From contig CAZADH010000131.1 in NCBI GenBank assembly GCA_964483805.1, positions 1 to 16,151 of the forward strand: 16,151 bases of DNA, given 5' to 3'. A program made the position numbers and the translations under genes. Shown piece after piece: positions 1-6,810 of this stretch. The stretch comes from CAZADH01 sp964483805 (GTDB lineage Bacteria; Muiribacteriota; Ozemobacteria; Ozemobacterales; Ozemobacteraceae). The notes beneath the pieces were generated by a model. The model had not been told where the DNA came from. It saw only the letters and a program-made list of their open reading frames with translations, and searched no databases. The stretch's first letter is position 1. Every line of letters starts with the position of its first letter.

Positions 1-780
1 CTGGTCGGCGCCCGGTCGGGCCATCTCGGCTTGCAGTACGGCCTCATACGCATCGTATTGCCGTTGCTCGATCATGAGCTTGCGCACGAGTTTGCGCACG
101 GGAGGCAGATTGACGCGGTTGTCGGTGATGGCGGCAAGGCGGGTCAGGGCGTCGTTGGGCGCGTGATCGGCGCATCGCATTGCTTCATTGAGCAGTCGCA
201 GTTGCGCAGTCAGATCGGGTTCGGTGGTTACCGACTGGAGTTGGGCCAATAACCGGTCGCCGTCGTCGAAACGGGAAGCCATGGCGGCCGCCTGGGCCCC
301 AAGCGCCAACAGGCCCGGGTGCTGGGGATCGCGCGCGAGCGCCTTGGCTGCCCGATCCCAGGCAACATCGTGGGCGCCGGCCTCTAGATAGTCGCGTATG
401 GCCGCCAACTCGCCGGAAAGGTGATCGTCGTGGTTCAGATCGACGAGCATCTCGCGGGCACGCACTTCGTAGTCGGCATCGCGGGCCGCGATTGACAGAT
501 ACCGCCGGGCATCCGCCCGTCTGCCTTCGCGCAAGGCAATCTGACCCAATAGGAAATGCGCACCCGCATGCTTGGCGTTCAGTTTCAGAACCCGCATGCA
601 GTCCTGTTTTGCTGGCTCGGATTGGCCCTGGCGCAAGGCGGCCTCGGCTTTGAAGAACAACTTGGTTTCGATGGTGTCGTCGGCCCGCACCTCTGTGGCG
701 AACGGGCTCCCCAGCAGGCCGGCCAGCAACAGGACGTGGCCGCACCGGCGCAGATCGAAGTGCTTGCGGATGGCAATCAT
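1..780 (-). CDS. Exported TPR-repeat protein, C-terminus beyond the left edge
   Basis: The reading frame is open from an ATG at 780 to base 1, giving 260 residues with no stop, so the 3' end lies outside the window. Residues 1-33 look like a signal peptide: basic start (IRKHFDLRR), hydrophobic core (VLLLAGLLG) and a V-R-A cleavage site before DD. The mature part is helical and contains TPR-like repeats at about 40-73 (AEAALRQGQSEPAKQDCMRVLKLN) and 74-107 (AHFLLGQIALREGRRADARR), with more degenerate helical pairs after that. Its ATG overlaps the TGA of the upstream TPR gene as ATGA, so the two are probably translated as a pair. TPR proteins of this kind are usually protein-binding scaffolds in the envelope; the partner cannot be told. 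Nothing enzymatic is visible. The frame and start are well supported, the specific function is not. Confidence 0.8.
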   Translation of the reverse strand, partial: MIAIRKHFDLRRCGHVLLLAGLLGSPFATEVRADDTIETKLFFKAEAALRQGQSEPAKQDCMRVLKLNAKHAGAHFLLGQIALREGRRADARRYLSIAARDADYEVRAREMLVDLNHDDHLSGELAAIRDYLEAGAHDVAWDRAAKALARDPQHPGLLALGAQAAAMASRFDDGDRLLAQLQSVTTEPDLTAQLRLLNEAMRCADHAPNDALTRLAAITDNRVNLPPVRKLVRKLMIEQRQYDAYEAVLQAEMARPGADQ

Positions 781-1436
781 GGCCAGCGCTCCGCCAGTGC
801 ATCGGGGAGAGTGTGCCTGTCGTTGAGACGTGCCAGCGACTGGGCTGTACGTTGTCCGAGTGCCGATCGCGGCGAGATCAAGAGGATGTGCTCCCAGGCC
901 AGGCGGGCGGCATCGGCATTGCCGTTGCGCAGGTGCAACTGGCCGAGGTTGTACCAGGCCGGCAGATAGTCGTCGAGTTGCGCGGCAGTCTCGGTTTCTT
1001 TGATGGCCAACGCCATCCAGTCGGTGCCGTCGCCGGGCAGACCTTGATCGAGTCGTCGGGTGTAGGCCACGCCGAGAAGGAAGTGGGCCTCGGCCGACAG
1101 CGGCTGCAGTTTGATGAGTTTGCGGCAGGCCCAGATGGCTTGTTCGACCTCGCCGCGACCGAGATAGTTGCGGGCGGCCGACAGCCAACTGTGGGCGCTG
1201 GGGCCGTCACCGAGCAGATACTGGCGGCCCACGGCTTCGGCGGCCCGCCCGTTCATGCCCGGTGGGGGCGGCGGCACGGCGCGACCGCGGGCTCCGATAT
1301 CGACCTCGTCGGTCGTCGGATGCACGGAACTGGCCATCCACGCGTGTTTGCCCGGCAGGAGCGCCGCGAGACAGAGCGCGGCCAGCAACGGTCGCCACAG
1401 CGACCGATCCGTCACGGACGGCAGGCGAAACAGCAA
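777..1436 (-). CDS. Exported TPR-repeat protein (219 aa), TTG start
   Basis: The chosen start is TTG at 1434-1436, because an ideal AAGGAGG Shine-Dalgarno lies 8 bases upstream and no in-frame ATG fits better. Residues 11-36 (basic, then LLAALCLAALLPGK) look like a signal peptide or N-terminal membrane anchor, followed by a proline-rich linker (PPPPPG, 55-60). TPR units are visible at about 83-116 (AARNYLGRGEVEQAIWACRK), 117-152 and 159-192 (AWYNLGQLHLRNGNADAARL), with the typical small and aromatic residues at helix contacts. The stop TGA overlaps the ATG of the next TPR gene, indicating an operon of two exported TPR proteins. It is transcribed away from the dehydrogenase gene at 1610. No catalytic motif is seen; a scaffold or assembly role is inferred from the family only. 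Confidence 0.8.
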   Translation of the reverse strand: MLFRLPSVTDRSLWRPLLAALCLAALLPGKHAWMASSVHPTTDEVDIGARGRAVPPPPPGMNGRAAEAVGRQYLLGDGPSAHSWLSAARNYLGRGEVEQAIWACRKLIKLQPLSAEAHFLLGVAYTRRLDQGLPGDGTDWMALAIKETETAAQLDDYLPAWYNLGQLHLRNGNADAARLAWEHILLISPRSALGQRTAQSLARLNDRHTLPDALAERWP

Positions 1437-1444
1437 AGCGGTGG

Positions 1445-1451
1445 CCTCCTT
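1445..1451 (-). promoter_or_regulatory. Shine-Dalgarno that fixes a TTG start
   Basis: Read on the minus strand this is AAGGAGG, 8 bases before the TTG at 1436. It decides the start of the 219-residue TPR gene, which has no well-placed ATG. Confidence 0.7.
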
Positions 1452-1483
1452 TTCGGCATCCGGGAAGTCGGAACGATGATGCC

Positions 1484-1489
1484 TCTATA
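1484..1489 (-). promoter_or_regulatory. Possible -10 element for the TPR operon
   Basis: On the minus strand the sequence reads TATAGA, about 48 bases before the TTG start, in an otherwise GC-rich divergent intergenic region (1437-1609). No convincing -35 is found at 16-18 bases, so this is tentative. Confidence 0.3.
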
Positions 1490-1609
1490 AGCACTTCGGC
1501 ATTCTGCGGCCGATGCCTGAGCGGATAGTTCGGGATGGCGTCCGGTCGCGACGATCGCGCCGGTGTGGTAATCTGCGGGCGACTCGCAACGCCAACTTGG
1601 AGGTGCCGC

Positions 1610-2593
1610 ATGCGTGTTCTCGTGTCCCGCCCGATTCCCGGGCCTGCGCTCGACATTCTGAAAGAAGCCGGTCACAGTCTCACGGTTCTCTCCGACGAAC
1701 GCGACCAGGCGCTCTTCGAACTCGAGGTCGGCACCGCCGACGGCGTGCTGGCAACGCTGGCTGATCCGATCCCACCCGACCTGCTCGTGGCCGCCCCGCA
1801 ATTGCGTGCAGTGGCCAACTATGCGGTCGGTTTCAACAACATCGATATTGCCACCTGCACGCAGTTGGGCATTCCCGTGACCAACACCCCCGATGTGCTC
1901 ACCGATGCGACGGCCGACGTCACCATGATCCTGATCCTGATGGCCCTGCGGCGCGTGCCCGAGTCGGAGCGCTTGCTGTCGACCGGCCGGTGGCAAGGGT
2001 GGCGTCCAGTGTCGCTGCTCGGCTACGACCTTGCCGGCAAGAACCTGGGCATCTATGGGATGGGGCGCATCGGTCAGGCCGTGGCCCGACGGGCGGAAGC
2101 CTTCGGTATGAGGGTGTTCTATCACACGCGGTCCGGGCCGAAGCCGGGACTGCCGTGGCCGCATGTGTCGTTTGCCGCCCTGCTGGCCGAGAGCGATGTG
2201 TTGTCACTGCATGCGCCGCTGACCCCGCAAACCCGCGGTCTGATCGGGCCCGGGGAGTTGGCCCGCATGAAGCCCACCGCGGTGTTGATCAACACCGCCC
2301 GGGGTCCGCTGGTCGACCAGGGTGCTGTGGCCCAGGCGTTGCGCGACCAGCGGCTCTTTGCCGCCGGTTTCGACGTCTATGCCGAGGAACCGAAGGTCCA
2401 CCCGGCTTTGCGGGATGCACCTAACACCGTATTATTACCTCATATCGGTTCGTCGACCCACGAGACCCGCGGGGCCATGGGGCGGATGGCGGCCGAGTCG
2501 CTCTTGGCCGCTCTGGCCGGGCGCCGCGCGCCCAACACCGTCAATGACGAGGTGTATGACTCGGCAGCCTGGCGGGCGCGCCAGCAGCGGTGA
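1610..2593 (+). CDS. D-2-hydroxyacid dehydrogenase, glyoxylate/hydroxypyruvate reductase type
   Basis: Start is the ATG at 1610, preceded by TTGGAGGTG; in-frame codons extend back to 1535 but lack a ribosome site and encode an unrelated stretch. The 327-residue product has the usual family length. It shows the substrate-domain signature YAVGFNNID (71-79), the Rossmann glycine motif G150-M-G-R-I-G155, the catalytic arginine in NTARGPLVD (R231), the catalytic glutamate in DVYAEEP (E260) and the catalytic histidine in LPHIGSS (H278). At the end of the second Rossmann strand there is HTRS (R174, S175) instead of an acidic residue. In this family that favours NADPH over NADH, as in glyoxylate/hydroxypyruvate reductases. 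The likely reaction is reduction of glyoxylate or hydroxypyruvate to glycolate or glycerate in the cytoplasm. It stands alone, divergent from the TPR operon and convergent with the zinc-ribbon gene. Substrate is inferred; phosphoglycerate dehydrogenase is less likely because there is no ACT domain. Confidence 0.92.
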   Translation: MRVLVSRPIPGPALDILKEAGHSLTVLSDERDQALFELEVGTADGVLATLADPIPPDLLVAAPQLRAVANYAVGFNNIDIATCTQLGIPVTNTPDVLTDATADVTMILILMALRRVPESERLLSTGRWQGWRPVSLLGYDLAGKNLGIYGMGRIGQAVARRAEAFGMRVFYHTRSGPKPGLPWPHVSFAALLAESDVLSLHAPLTPQTRGLIGPGELARMKPTAVLINTARGPLVDQGAVAQALRDQRLFAAGFDVYAEEPKVHPALRDAPNTVLLPHIGSSTHETRGAMGRMAAESLLAALAGRRAPNTVNDEVYDSAAWRARQQR

Positions 2594-2608
2594 CCGCGCC
2601 GGGCGGTC
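2592..2608. terminator. Compact hairpin between two convergent stop codons
   Basis: GACCGC (2592-2597) and GCGGTC (2603-2608) form a perfect 6-bp stem with the 5-base loop GCCGG. It fills almost exactly the 15-bp gap between the TGA of the dehydrogenase (2591-2593) and the TGA of the opposing zinc-ribbon gene (2609-2611). There is no U-tract on either side, so bidirectional terminator activity is an inference from position and symmetry. Confidence 0.35.
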
Positions 2609-3682
2609 TCACTGCGGCAGCGCCTCGTTCTGCCGGGCGATCTCGTCTTCGATTTTCAGGCGGTAGAACTCGCCGTCGACTTCCTGCAGGGCCCGGTTGA
2701 GGGCATCGAGGGCGTCGTCCTGGTTGAGACAGGTTGGCGGGATGCCGGCGCCGAGGGTGAGACCGGGGGTGGTCATCGGCGTGACCTCTTGCAGGGTTGC
2801 CCTGGCCTGTTGGGCGACAATGGCTTCGCGCAGGGGTTCGGCCGCGGTCAGTGCCTGCTGAAGCCGCTCGATGCACGACCGGCCATCGGCGGTCGCGGCA
2901 GCAGCGGTATCGCTCTGCCAGGCGGCGAGCATCTTGCTGCCGGCGCCGGTGGCTTCTGCCACGGTGCGCATGGCGTCATCGCCCTCGCAGAAGGTCAACC
3001 CGGTCAGGCCGGCGACGATGGGTTCGATGCGGTTCTGCCAGCGAATGAGCTGGATCTCCCACAACAGGACGCGATGGCGCGACTTCTGGCGCTCGATGAC
3101 CTCGACGGAGTTGCGCAGTTTCATCAGGGTTTGCGTCAAGGTCGGCGTGGCCTCCATCTGGGTGATCCGCTGTTCGAGGCGGGCGATGGCCGTCAGGCTC
3201 TCGTCGAGCTTGTTGAGGCGGGCGCGGATCTCGGCCTCGCGGGTGCGGAGATTGGTCGGGCTGGCAAGACGTCGCTTGATGGCTCCGAGGGCCCACGGCA
3301 CGAGAAAGAAACCGATGAAAAAACCGAGCGCAATGCACGCCAGGGGTTTGGCGATGAACAAGCCGACGGTCAGGGCCAGCCCGAGTCCAAGACCGAGCGG
3401 CAGCGACAGGCAACCGGGGAGGCGCGACGTGTAACCGACCACCACGGCAAACACCATGACGAGGGGCACCAGGCCCCACGTCGCCGCCGGGAGTCCGATG
3501 CCGTTGGCCTCGAGATACAGGTAACACAACAGGCCACCGGCGATGCCGGTCAGGGCATTGACGCTGCGGACCGTATCGCTGGAAGGCGCCAGCCGGGGCC
3601 AGCGCTCGCCGCATTCGGGGCACTGCCCCCGGTTGCGGCCAACGATGTTGAACCCGCATTCACAACAACGCTGAGTACTCAT
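2609..3682 (-). CDS. Zinc-ribbon, multi-TM, coiled-coil membrane protein (357 aa)
   Basis: The N-terminus carries a short zinc ribbon, C6/C9 and C21/C24 (CxxC...CPECG), of the kind found at the start of many membrane proteins of Planctomycetota and related bacteria. Four hydrophobic segments follow at about 42-58, 66-86, 91-111 and 115-137; the third and fourth are rich in Gly and Leu. After a basic KRR (136-138), which predicts a cytoplasmic C-terminal part, comes a charged, heptad-like coiled coil at about 144-222. Residues 223-357 are an acidic, Ala-rich helical tail. The ATG at 3682 has only a weak AGGT ribosome site. It lies 83 bp downstream of the 612-residue exported protein on the same strand, with an inverted repeat in between. 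No enzyme motif is present. A role in the envelope or as a membrane scaffold is a guess. Confidence 0.75.
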   Translation of the reverse strand: MSTQRCCECGFNIVGRNRGQCPECGERWPRLAPSSDTVRSVNALTGIAGGLLCYLYLEANGIGLPAATWGLVPLVMVFAVVVGYTSRLPGCLSLPLGLGLGLALTVGLFIAKPLACIALGFFIGFFLVPWALGAIKRRLASPTNLRTREAEIRARLNKLDESLTAIARLEQRITQMEATPTLTQTLMKLRNSVEVIERQKSRHRVLLWEIQLIRWQNRIEPIVAGLTGLTFCEGDDAMRTVAEATGAGSKMLAAWQSDTAAAATADGRSCIERLQQALTAAEPLREAIVAQQARATLQEVTPMTTPGLTLGAGIPPTCLNQDDALDALNRALQEVDGEFYRLKIEDEIARQNEALPQ

Positions 3683-3710
3683 GGTGACCTGGTGGATGGT
3701 TCAGAGCATG

Positions 3711-3747
3711 CGACCGCGGGTGGCGCCAAGCGGCCGGCCCGCGGTCG
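3711..3747. terminator. Inverted repeat in the gap between two minus-strand genes
   Basis: CGACCGCGGG (3711-3720) and CCCGCGGTCG (3738-3747) are perfect reverse complements flanking 17 bases that are themselves GC-rich and partly self-complementary. The structure lies in the 83-bp gap between the stop of the 612-residue gene (3766) and the start of the zinc-ribbon gene (3682). It may attenuate or separate the two transcripts. No U-run follows it in the minus direction. Confidence 0.4.
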
Positions 3748-3765
3748 TTGGTATGTATTTCGTAT

Positions 3766-5604
3766 TTACTGGATACAGATCCCGTATGCGGCCGTCCGGT
3801 TGTCGAGAAGACGCAGCCTGCGCTCGGCAAAGCGGCCGGTATCGAGATCGTAGGCGAGCAGGTACTTGCCCAACGCTTCGGCGACCATGGCGATGGTGAA
3901 CGCTTCCGACCGCCAGTGACCGAGATCCCAGAACGAGGCGGCGAAGAACAACCCCGACTCCCATTGCTTGCTCTTCTGGCGCTTGCCCGGAAACAGCTCA
4001 CGCGTGGTCGGATACTGGAAGTCGCGGTCACGCCCGACCCGGACCAGATAAGACACTGCATTGGCGATGGCGCGGTCGTAGCGTGCGGTCAACCCGTGGC
4101 GATCGGCCAAGCTTCGGCCGATGTTGAGCAGCGAGGTCAAGCCGAGCGCCGTGGCGAGATGATCCGAACGGTCTTCGCCACCGGGGAATGCGCCGAGCCG
4201 CTTGGGATTGGCCTTGGCCCAGGCGTCCTGGGCATCGAGCAGGTCGCGCAACAACTTGCCCATCGCGGTGTCGAGACGAGGGGCGTGGGCGCCACCGTCA
4301 CGCCAGGCGCGGGTGACGGCGTAGGGGAATATCATGTATTGCGGGTAGTAGAGACCGGCCTCGGGCCAGGTGCGCTGCTCGATGGCCCGCGCCAGCAAAT
4401 CGAGCGCGGCTGCGTAGCCGGGCAGGTCGGTCATGCCATTGGCGGCCAGCGAGAAGCAAACGTTGGCGTTGACCACGCAGTCGACATTGTTGACGCCCAG
4501 CGGAATGACGCCGGTTTCCGGGGTGGCGAAGATCGGTGCCCGTTCGTCTTTCATCCAGGTGAGATAGGCGCCGGACTCTTTGCCTTTCCAGTTGTCGCGG
4601 CCGTCTTCGCGGTCGCGGTTCACGTCGCGCCACTCGGCGACGGCGGCCAGGGCGGCCAGGTCAGGCTTTACCCCGGTGTTGGGGAAACGATCGGCATACA
4701 GTTTCTGGAAGGCGACCGCCGTGGAGGTGTCGTCAGCATCGTTGGGAATGTTGAACAAAGCATCGGCGCCCGTCGGATTTTCTTTGGCATCGAGGCACCG
4801 CTCGACCCAGTATTTGGGCGGGGCTTTCAGACCGCGGGTCAGCCACGTCCAGAACTTGTCGAACTTCGGGTTGCAGAACGCCTTGCCGAGTTGTTCGATC
4901 ATCTTCACGGGGATGTTGAACGGCCCGGTGCGCTCGGCCTTGCCGATGGCGCCGGGCAATGTCGCCCAAAAATTGTAGGCGTTGCCCCGCTTGAAACTGG
5001 CAATGTTCTCGACGGCTTTCGGCAGCATGGAGCTGGTCGGGCGGCGGTTCTCGGGCAGGGTCGCGTCGTCGAACAGAAAGAGCGGATACGCAATGAACGC
5101 CGTCATGAACAGGTTCGAATCTTGCACTGCCACCAGGGTGCGCCCCTTGATGCCGGTCTTTTTGGGCAGGAAATGAATCGTGCTGGCCCATTCGCCGGCC
5201 CGGTTGCGCGCCTGGATCACCGGCGGCAGCGGCAGGCCGATGCTTTCGCGCCACGGCAGGTTGAAGAGCATTTCGCCTTTGCAGCCGTCGCCGAGATCGG
5301 AAGCGTCGCTCAGCAGGTGCCCCCGCCCGGGCCGGAAGCGGATCTGGAAATCTTCGAGGTAGGCGATGGCCCCGAGCAACGCGTCGGTGATGGCGGGTTG
5401 GGCAACGCGGACGCGTCGCCCCTTCTCAGCCGTTGCCGGGCCGTAGAGCGGGCCCGCCGTCGCCGGGCGCACGACCTCGGCCGCACCGGCCGTCAAGTTG
5501 CCCGCCGGTGTCTGCCCATTGGCCGGTGAAGACACAAATGCCAATGTGCTTGCGAGGGTGAGCGTACACACCACTTTGGCAATGTCACGGAGACCGAGTT
5601 GCAT
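3766..5604 (-). CDS. Exported protein with DxDD-T motif, probable alpha/alpha-toroid fold, function unknown
   Basis: The 612-residue protein begins with a clear signal peptide (residues 1-30: RDIAK, then VVCTLTLASTLAFV, cleavage around A-N-G before Q31). Translation from the ATG at 5604 is supported by GGGAGG 8 bases upstream and by a sigma70-like promoter. I do not recognise the family. The middle and C-terminal parts contain spaced helices with small and aromatic residues: N288-DADDTSTAVAF, 374-387 (VDCVVNANVCFSLA), 478-496 (EDRSDHLATALGLTSLLNIG region) and 548-580 (WESGLFFAAS then WRSEAFTIAMVAEAL). This pattern resembles inner helices of an alpha/alpha toroid such as terpene cyclases or glycan-processing barrels. 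D289-A-D-D292-T293 matches the DxDD(T) catalytic motif of class II terpene cyclases, but those enzymes are cytoplasmic, so the likeness may only reflect fold. Cys108, 244, 270, 376, 383 and 610 could form disulfides after export. Fold and activity are inferences. Confidence 0.7.
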   Translation of the reverse strand: MQLGLRDIAKVVCTLTLASTLAFVSSPANGQTPAGNLTAGAAEVVRPATAGPLYGPATAEKGRRVRVAQPAITDALLGAIAYLEDFQIRFRPGRGHLLSDASDLGDGCKGEMLFNLPWRESIGLPLPPVIQARNRAGEWASTIHFLPKKTGIKGRTLVAVQDSNLFMTAFIAYPLFLFDDATLPENRRPTSSMLPKAVENIASFKRGNAYNFWATLPGAIGKAERTGPFNIPVKMIEQLGKAFCNPKFDKFWTWLTRGLKAPPKYWVERCLDAKENPTGADALFNIPNDADDTSTAVAFQKLYADRFPNTGVKPDLAALAAVAEWRDVNRDREDGRDNWKGKESGAYLTWMKDERAPIFATPETGVIPLGVNNVDCVVNANVCFSLAANGMTDLPGYAAALDLLARAIEQRTWPEAGLYYPQYMIFPYAVTRAWRDGGAHAPRLDTAMGKLLRDLLDAQDAWAKANPKRLGAFPGGEDRSDHLATALGLTSLLNIGRSLADRHGLTARYDRAIANAVSYLVRVGRDRDFQYPTTRELFPGKRQKSKQWESGLFFAASFWDLGHWRSEAFTIAMVAEALGKYLLAYDLDTGRFAERRLRLLDNRTAAYGICIQ

Positions 5605-5639
5605 GCTGGGTGCCTCCCGTGTGGAGATTGCGATGTACC

Positions 5640-5668
5640 AGTATACCTGTCATCATCGCCTCAGCCAA
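5640..5668 (-). promoter_or_regulatory. Sigma70-type promoter for the 612-residue exported protein
   Basis: On the minus strand TTGGCT (-35, 5668-5663), 17 bases, then TATACT (-10, 5645-5640). Transcription would start near 5633, giving a leader of about 28 bases that contains the GGGAGG ribosome site before the ATG at 5604. Box match, spacing and position all agree, making this the best promoter in the window. Confidence 0.6.
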
Positions 5669-5738
5669 TGCATCATTTCGCGTGAGGATCGCCGGTCCCG
5701 CCATCCGCTGATGCGGGCGATTGTCGCCATTGTCGATC

Positions 5739-5767
5739 TTGCGCGGTAGAGCCTGCCGCGCTAGACT
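5739..5767 (+). promoter_or_regulatory. Possible promoter of the potassium channel gene
   Basis: TTGCGC (5739-5744), a 17-base spacer, then TAGACT (5762-5767). A start near 5774 would leave only about 14 bases before the ATG at 5788, which fits the lack of a Shine-Dalgarno there. The boxes are only moderate matches. Confidence 0.35.
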
Positions 5768-5787
5768 GACCGCGGTCTCGACATACC

Positions 5788-6810
5788 ATGCCGATCATTC
5801 CGCCGCCAATACTCAAAAGCCTTGCGGGTCTCGTTGCCCTCATCATCGTGGGTTGCATCGGCTATCGTGTCATCGAGGGCTGGCCTTGGTTTGATTGCCT
5901 CTACATGACGGTGATCACGCTGTCCACCACCGGTTTCGGCGAGATCGGCCACCTCGGTACGATGGGGCGGACCTTCACGATGGTTGTGTTGCTCATGGGC
6001 ATGGGGCTGATGGCGTATTTCGTGACCAATCTGTCGCAATTCATCGTCGAGGGAAAACTGTACGACCTCTGGGGGAGACAACGTATGCGCGAGCGGATCA
6101 AATCCATGCACGGCCATTACATCATCTGTGGGGCTGGTACGACCGGCATGGTTGTCGGCGATGAGTTCCTGCGCCGTGGGATTCCTTTCGTCGTCATCGA
6201 CCAGGATGCAAAGGTCGTCGAAGATCTGCGTCTGCGTAACTTCATGGTCATCGACGGTGACGCCACGCTTGATGAAACCCTGGCTGCGGCCGGTCTGGCC
6301 GCAGCGCGCGGCCTGATCACCGCATTGCAGAACGATGCCGACAACGTGTTTGTGACCCTGACCGCCAAAGGCATGAATCCGGCGGTTTTCGTCGTCTCAT
6401 CGGCCAAGCGGCAAGAGTCGGTGGCCAAGCTCAAGCGGGCGGGGGCAAACTACGTCGTAACACCAAACACGATCGGCGGCCATCGTATGGCGTCGGTGAT
6501 TCTGCGCCCCTCGGTCGTCGATTTCCTCGACGTGGCGATGGCGGGCGAGGCCCAGGATTTCCAGATGGAGGAGATCGTCGTCGAACAGGGATCGGCGCTC
6601 GAGAACCGGGCGATCCGCGATGCCGACCTGCGGCGCCGCTCGGGGGCGATCATCGTCTCGGTGAAGCAAAACGGCAAAACCTACGTCAATCCCGAGCCGA
6701 CTCTGGTTTTCAATGTCGGCGACCGTCTGATTGTTCTGGGCGATGGAGAGCAGATCGAGCGCATGTGTCAGATTGCCCGGGCCCCGGGTGGGCGTGGGGC
6801 CGGCGAATAA
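5788..6810 (+). CDS. Two-TM potassium channel with RCK (TrkA-N/TrkA-C) domain
   Basis: The layout is MthK-like in 340 residues: TM1 at about 10-28, a pore helix and filter at 40-52, TM2 at about 62-84, a linker, an RCK N-terminal Rossmann domain (108-235) and an RCK C-terminal domain (about 255-332). The Rossmann motif is ICGAGTTG (113-120) with acidic D138 and D140 at the end of the second strand, as in NAD- or nucleotide-binding RCK domains. The selectivity filter reads TTGFGE (47-52) rather than the canonical TVGYGD: Phe for Tyr and Glu for Asp are common in bacterial relatives, Thr for Val is less so. The ATG at 5788 is the first possible in-frame start, since a TGA lies at 5767-5769; no ribosome site is visible. 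The product should form a tetrameric, ligand-gated K+ channel of the inner membrane. Its last 101 bp overlap the end of the opposing phosphatase gene. Confidence 0.9.
   Translation: MPIIPPPILKSLAGLVALIIVGCIGYRVIEGWPWFDCLYMTVITLSTTGFGEIGHLGTMGRTFTMVVLLMGMGLMAYFVTNLSQFIVEGKLYDLWGRQRMRERIKSMHGHYIICGAGTTGMVVGDEFLRRGIPFVVIDQDAKVVEDLRLRNFMVIDGDATLDETLAAAGLAAARGLITALQNDADNVFVTLTAKGMNPAVFVVSSAKRQESVAKLKRAGANYVVTPNTIGGHRMASVILRPSVVDFLDVAMAGEAQDFQMEEIVVEQGSALENRAIRDADLRRRSGAIIVSVKQNGKTYVNPEPTLVFNVGDRLIVLGDGEQIERMCQIARAPGGRGAGE

Noticed and set aside
185..802. 205-codon minus-strand open frame
   Set aside because: Arg/Pro-rich shadow of the exported TPR gene, which runs open from 780 to the left edge in another frame.
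813..1490. 225-codon plus-strand open frame
   Set aside because: Antisense to the 219-residue TPR gene; no ribosome site, no recognisable domain.
1412..2164. 250-codon minus-strand open frame
   Set aside because: Antisense to the dehydrogenase, whose catalytic and cofactor motifs are intact.
2789..3853. 354-codon plus-strand open frame
   Set aside because: Antisense to the zinc-ribbon protein; low-complexity Gly/Gln/Asp/Arg composition and no ribosome site.
3748..5529. 593-codon open frame on the plus strand
   Set aside because: It lies antisense to the 612-residue exported protein. Its product is Gly/Val/Gln/Arg-rich with no domain, whereas the minus frame has a signal peptide, ribosome site and promoter. 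It is a GC-rich mirror frame.
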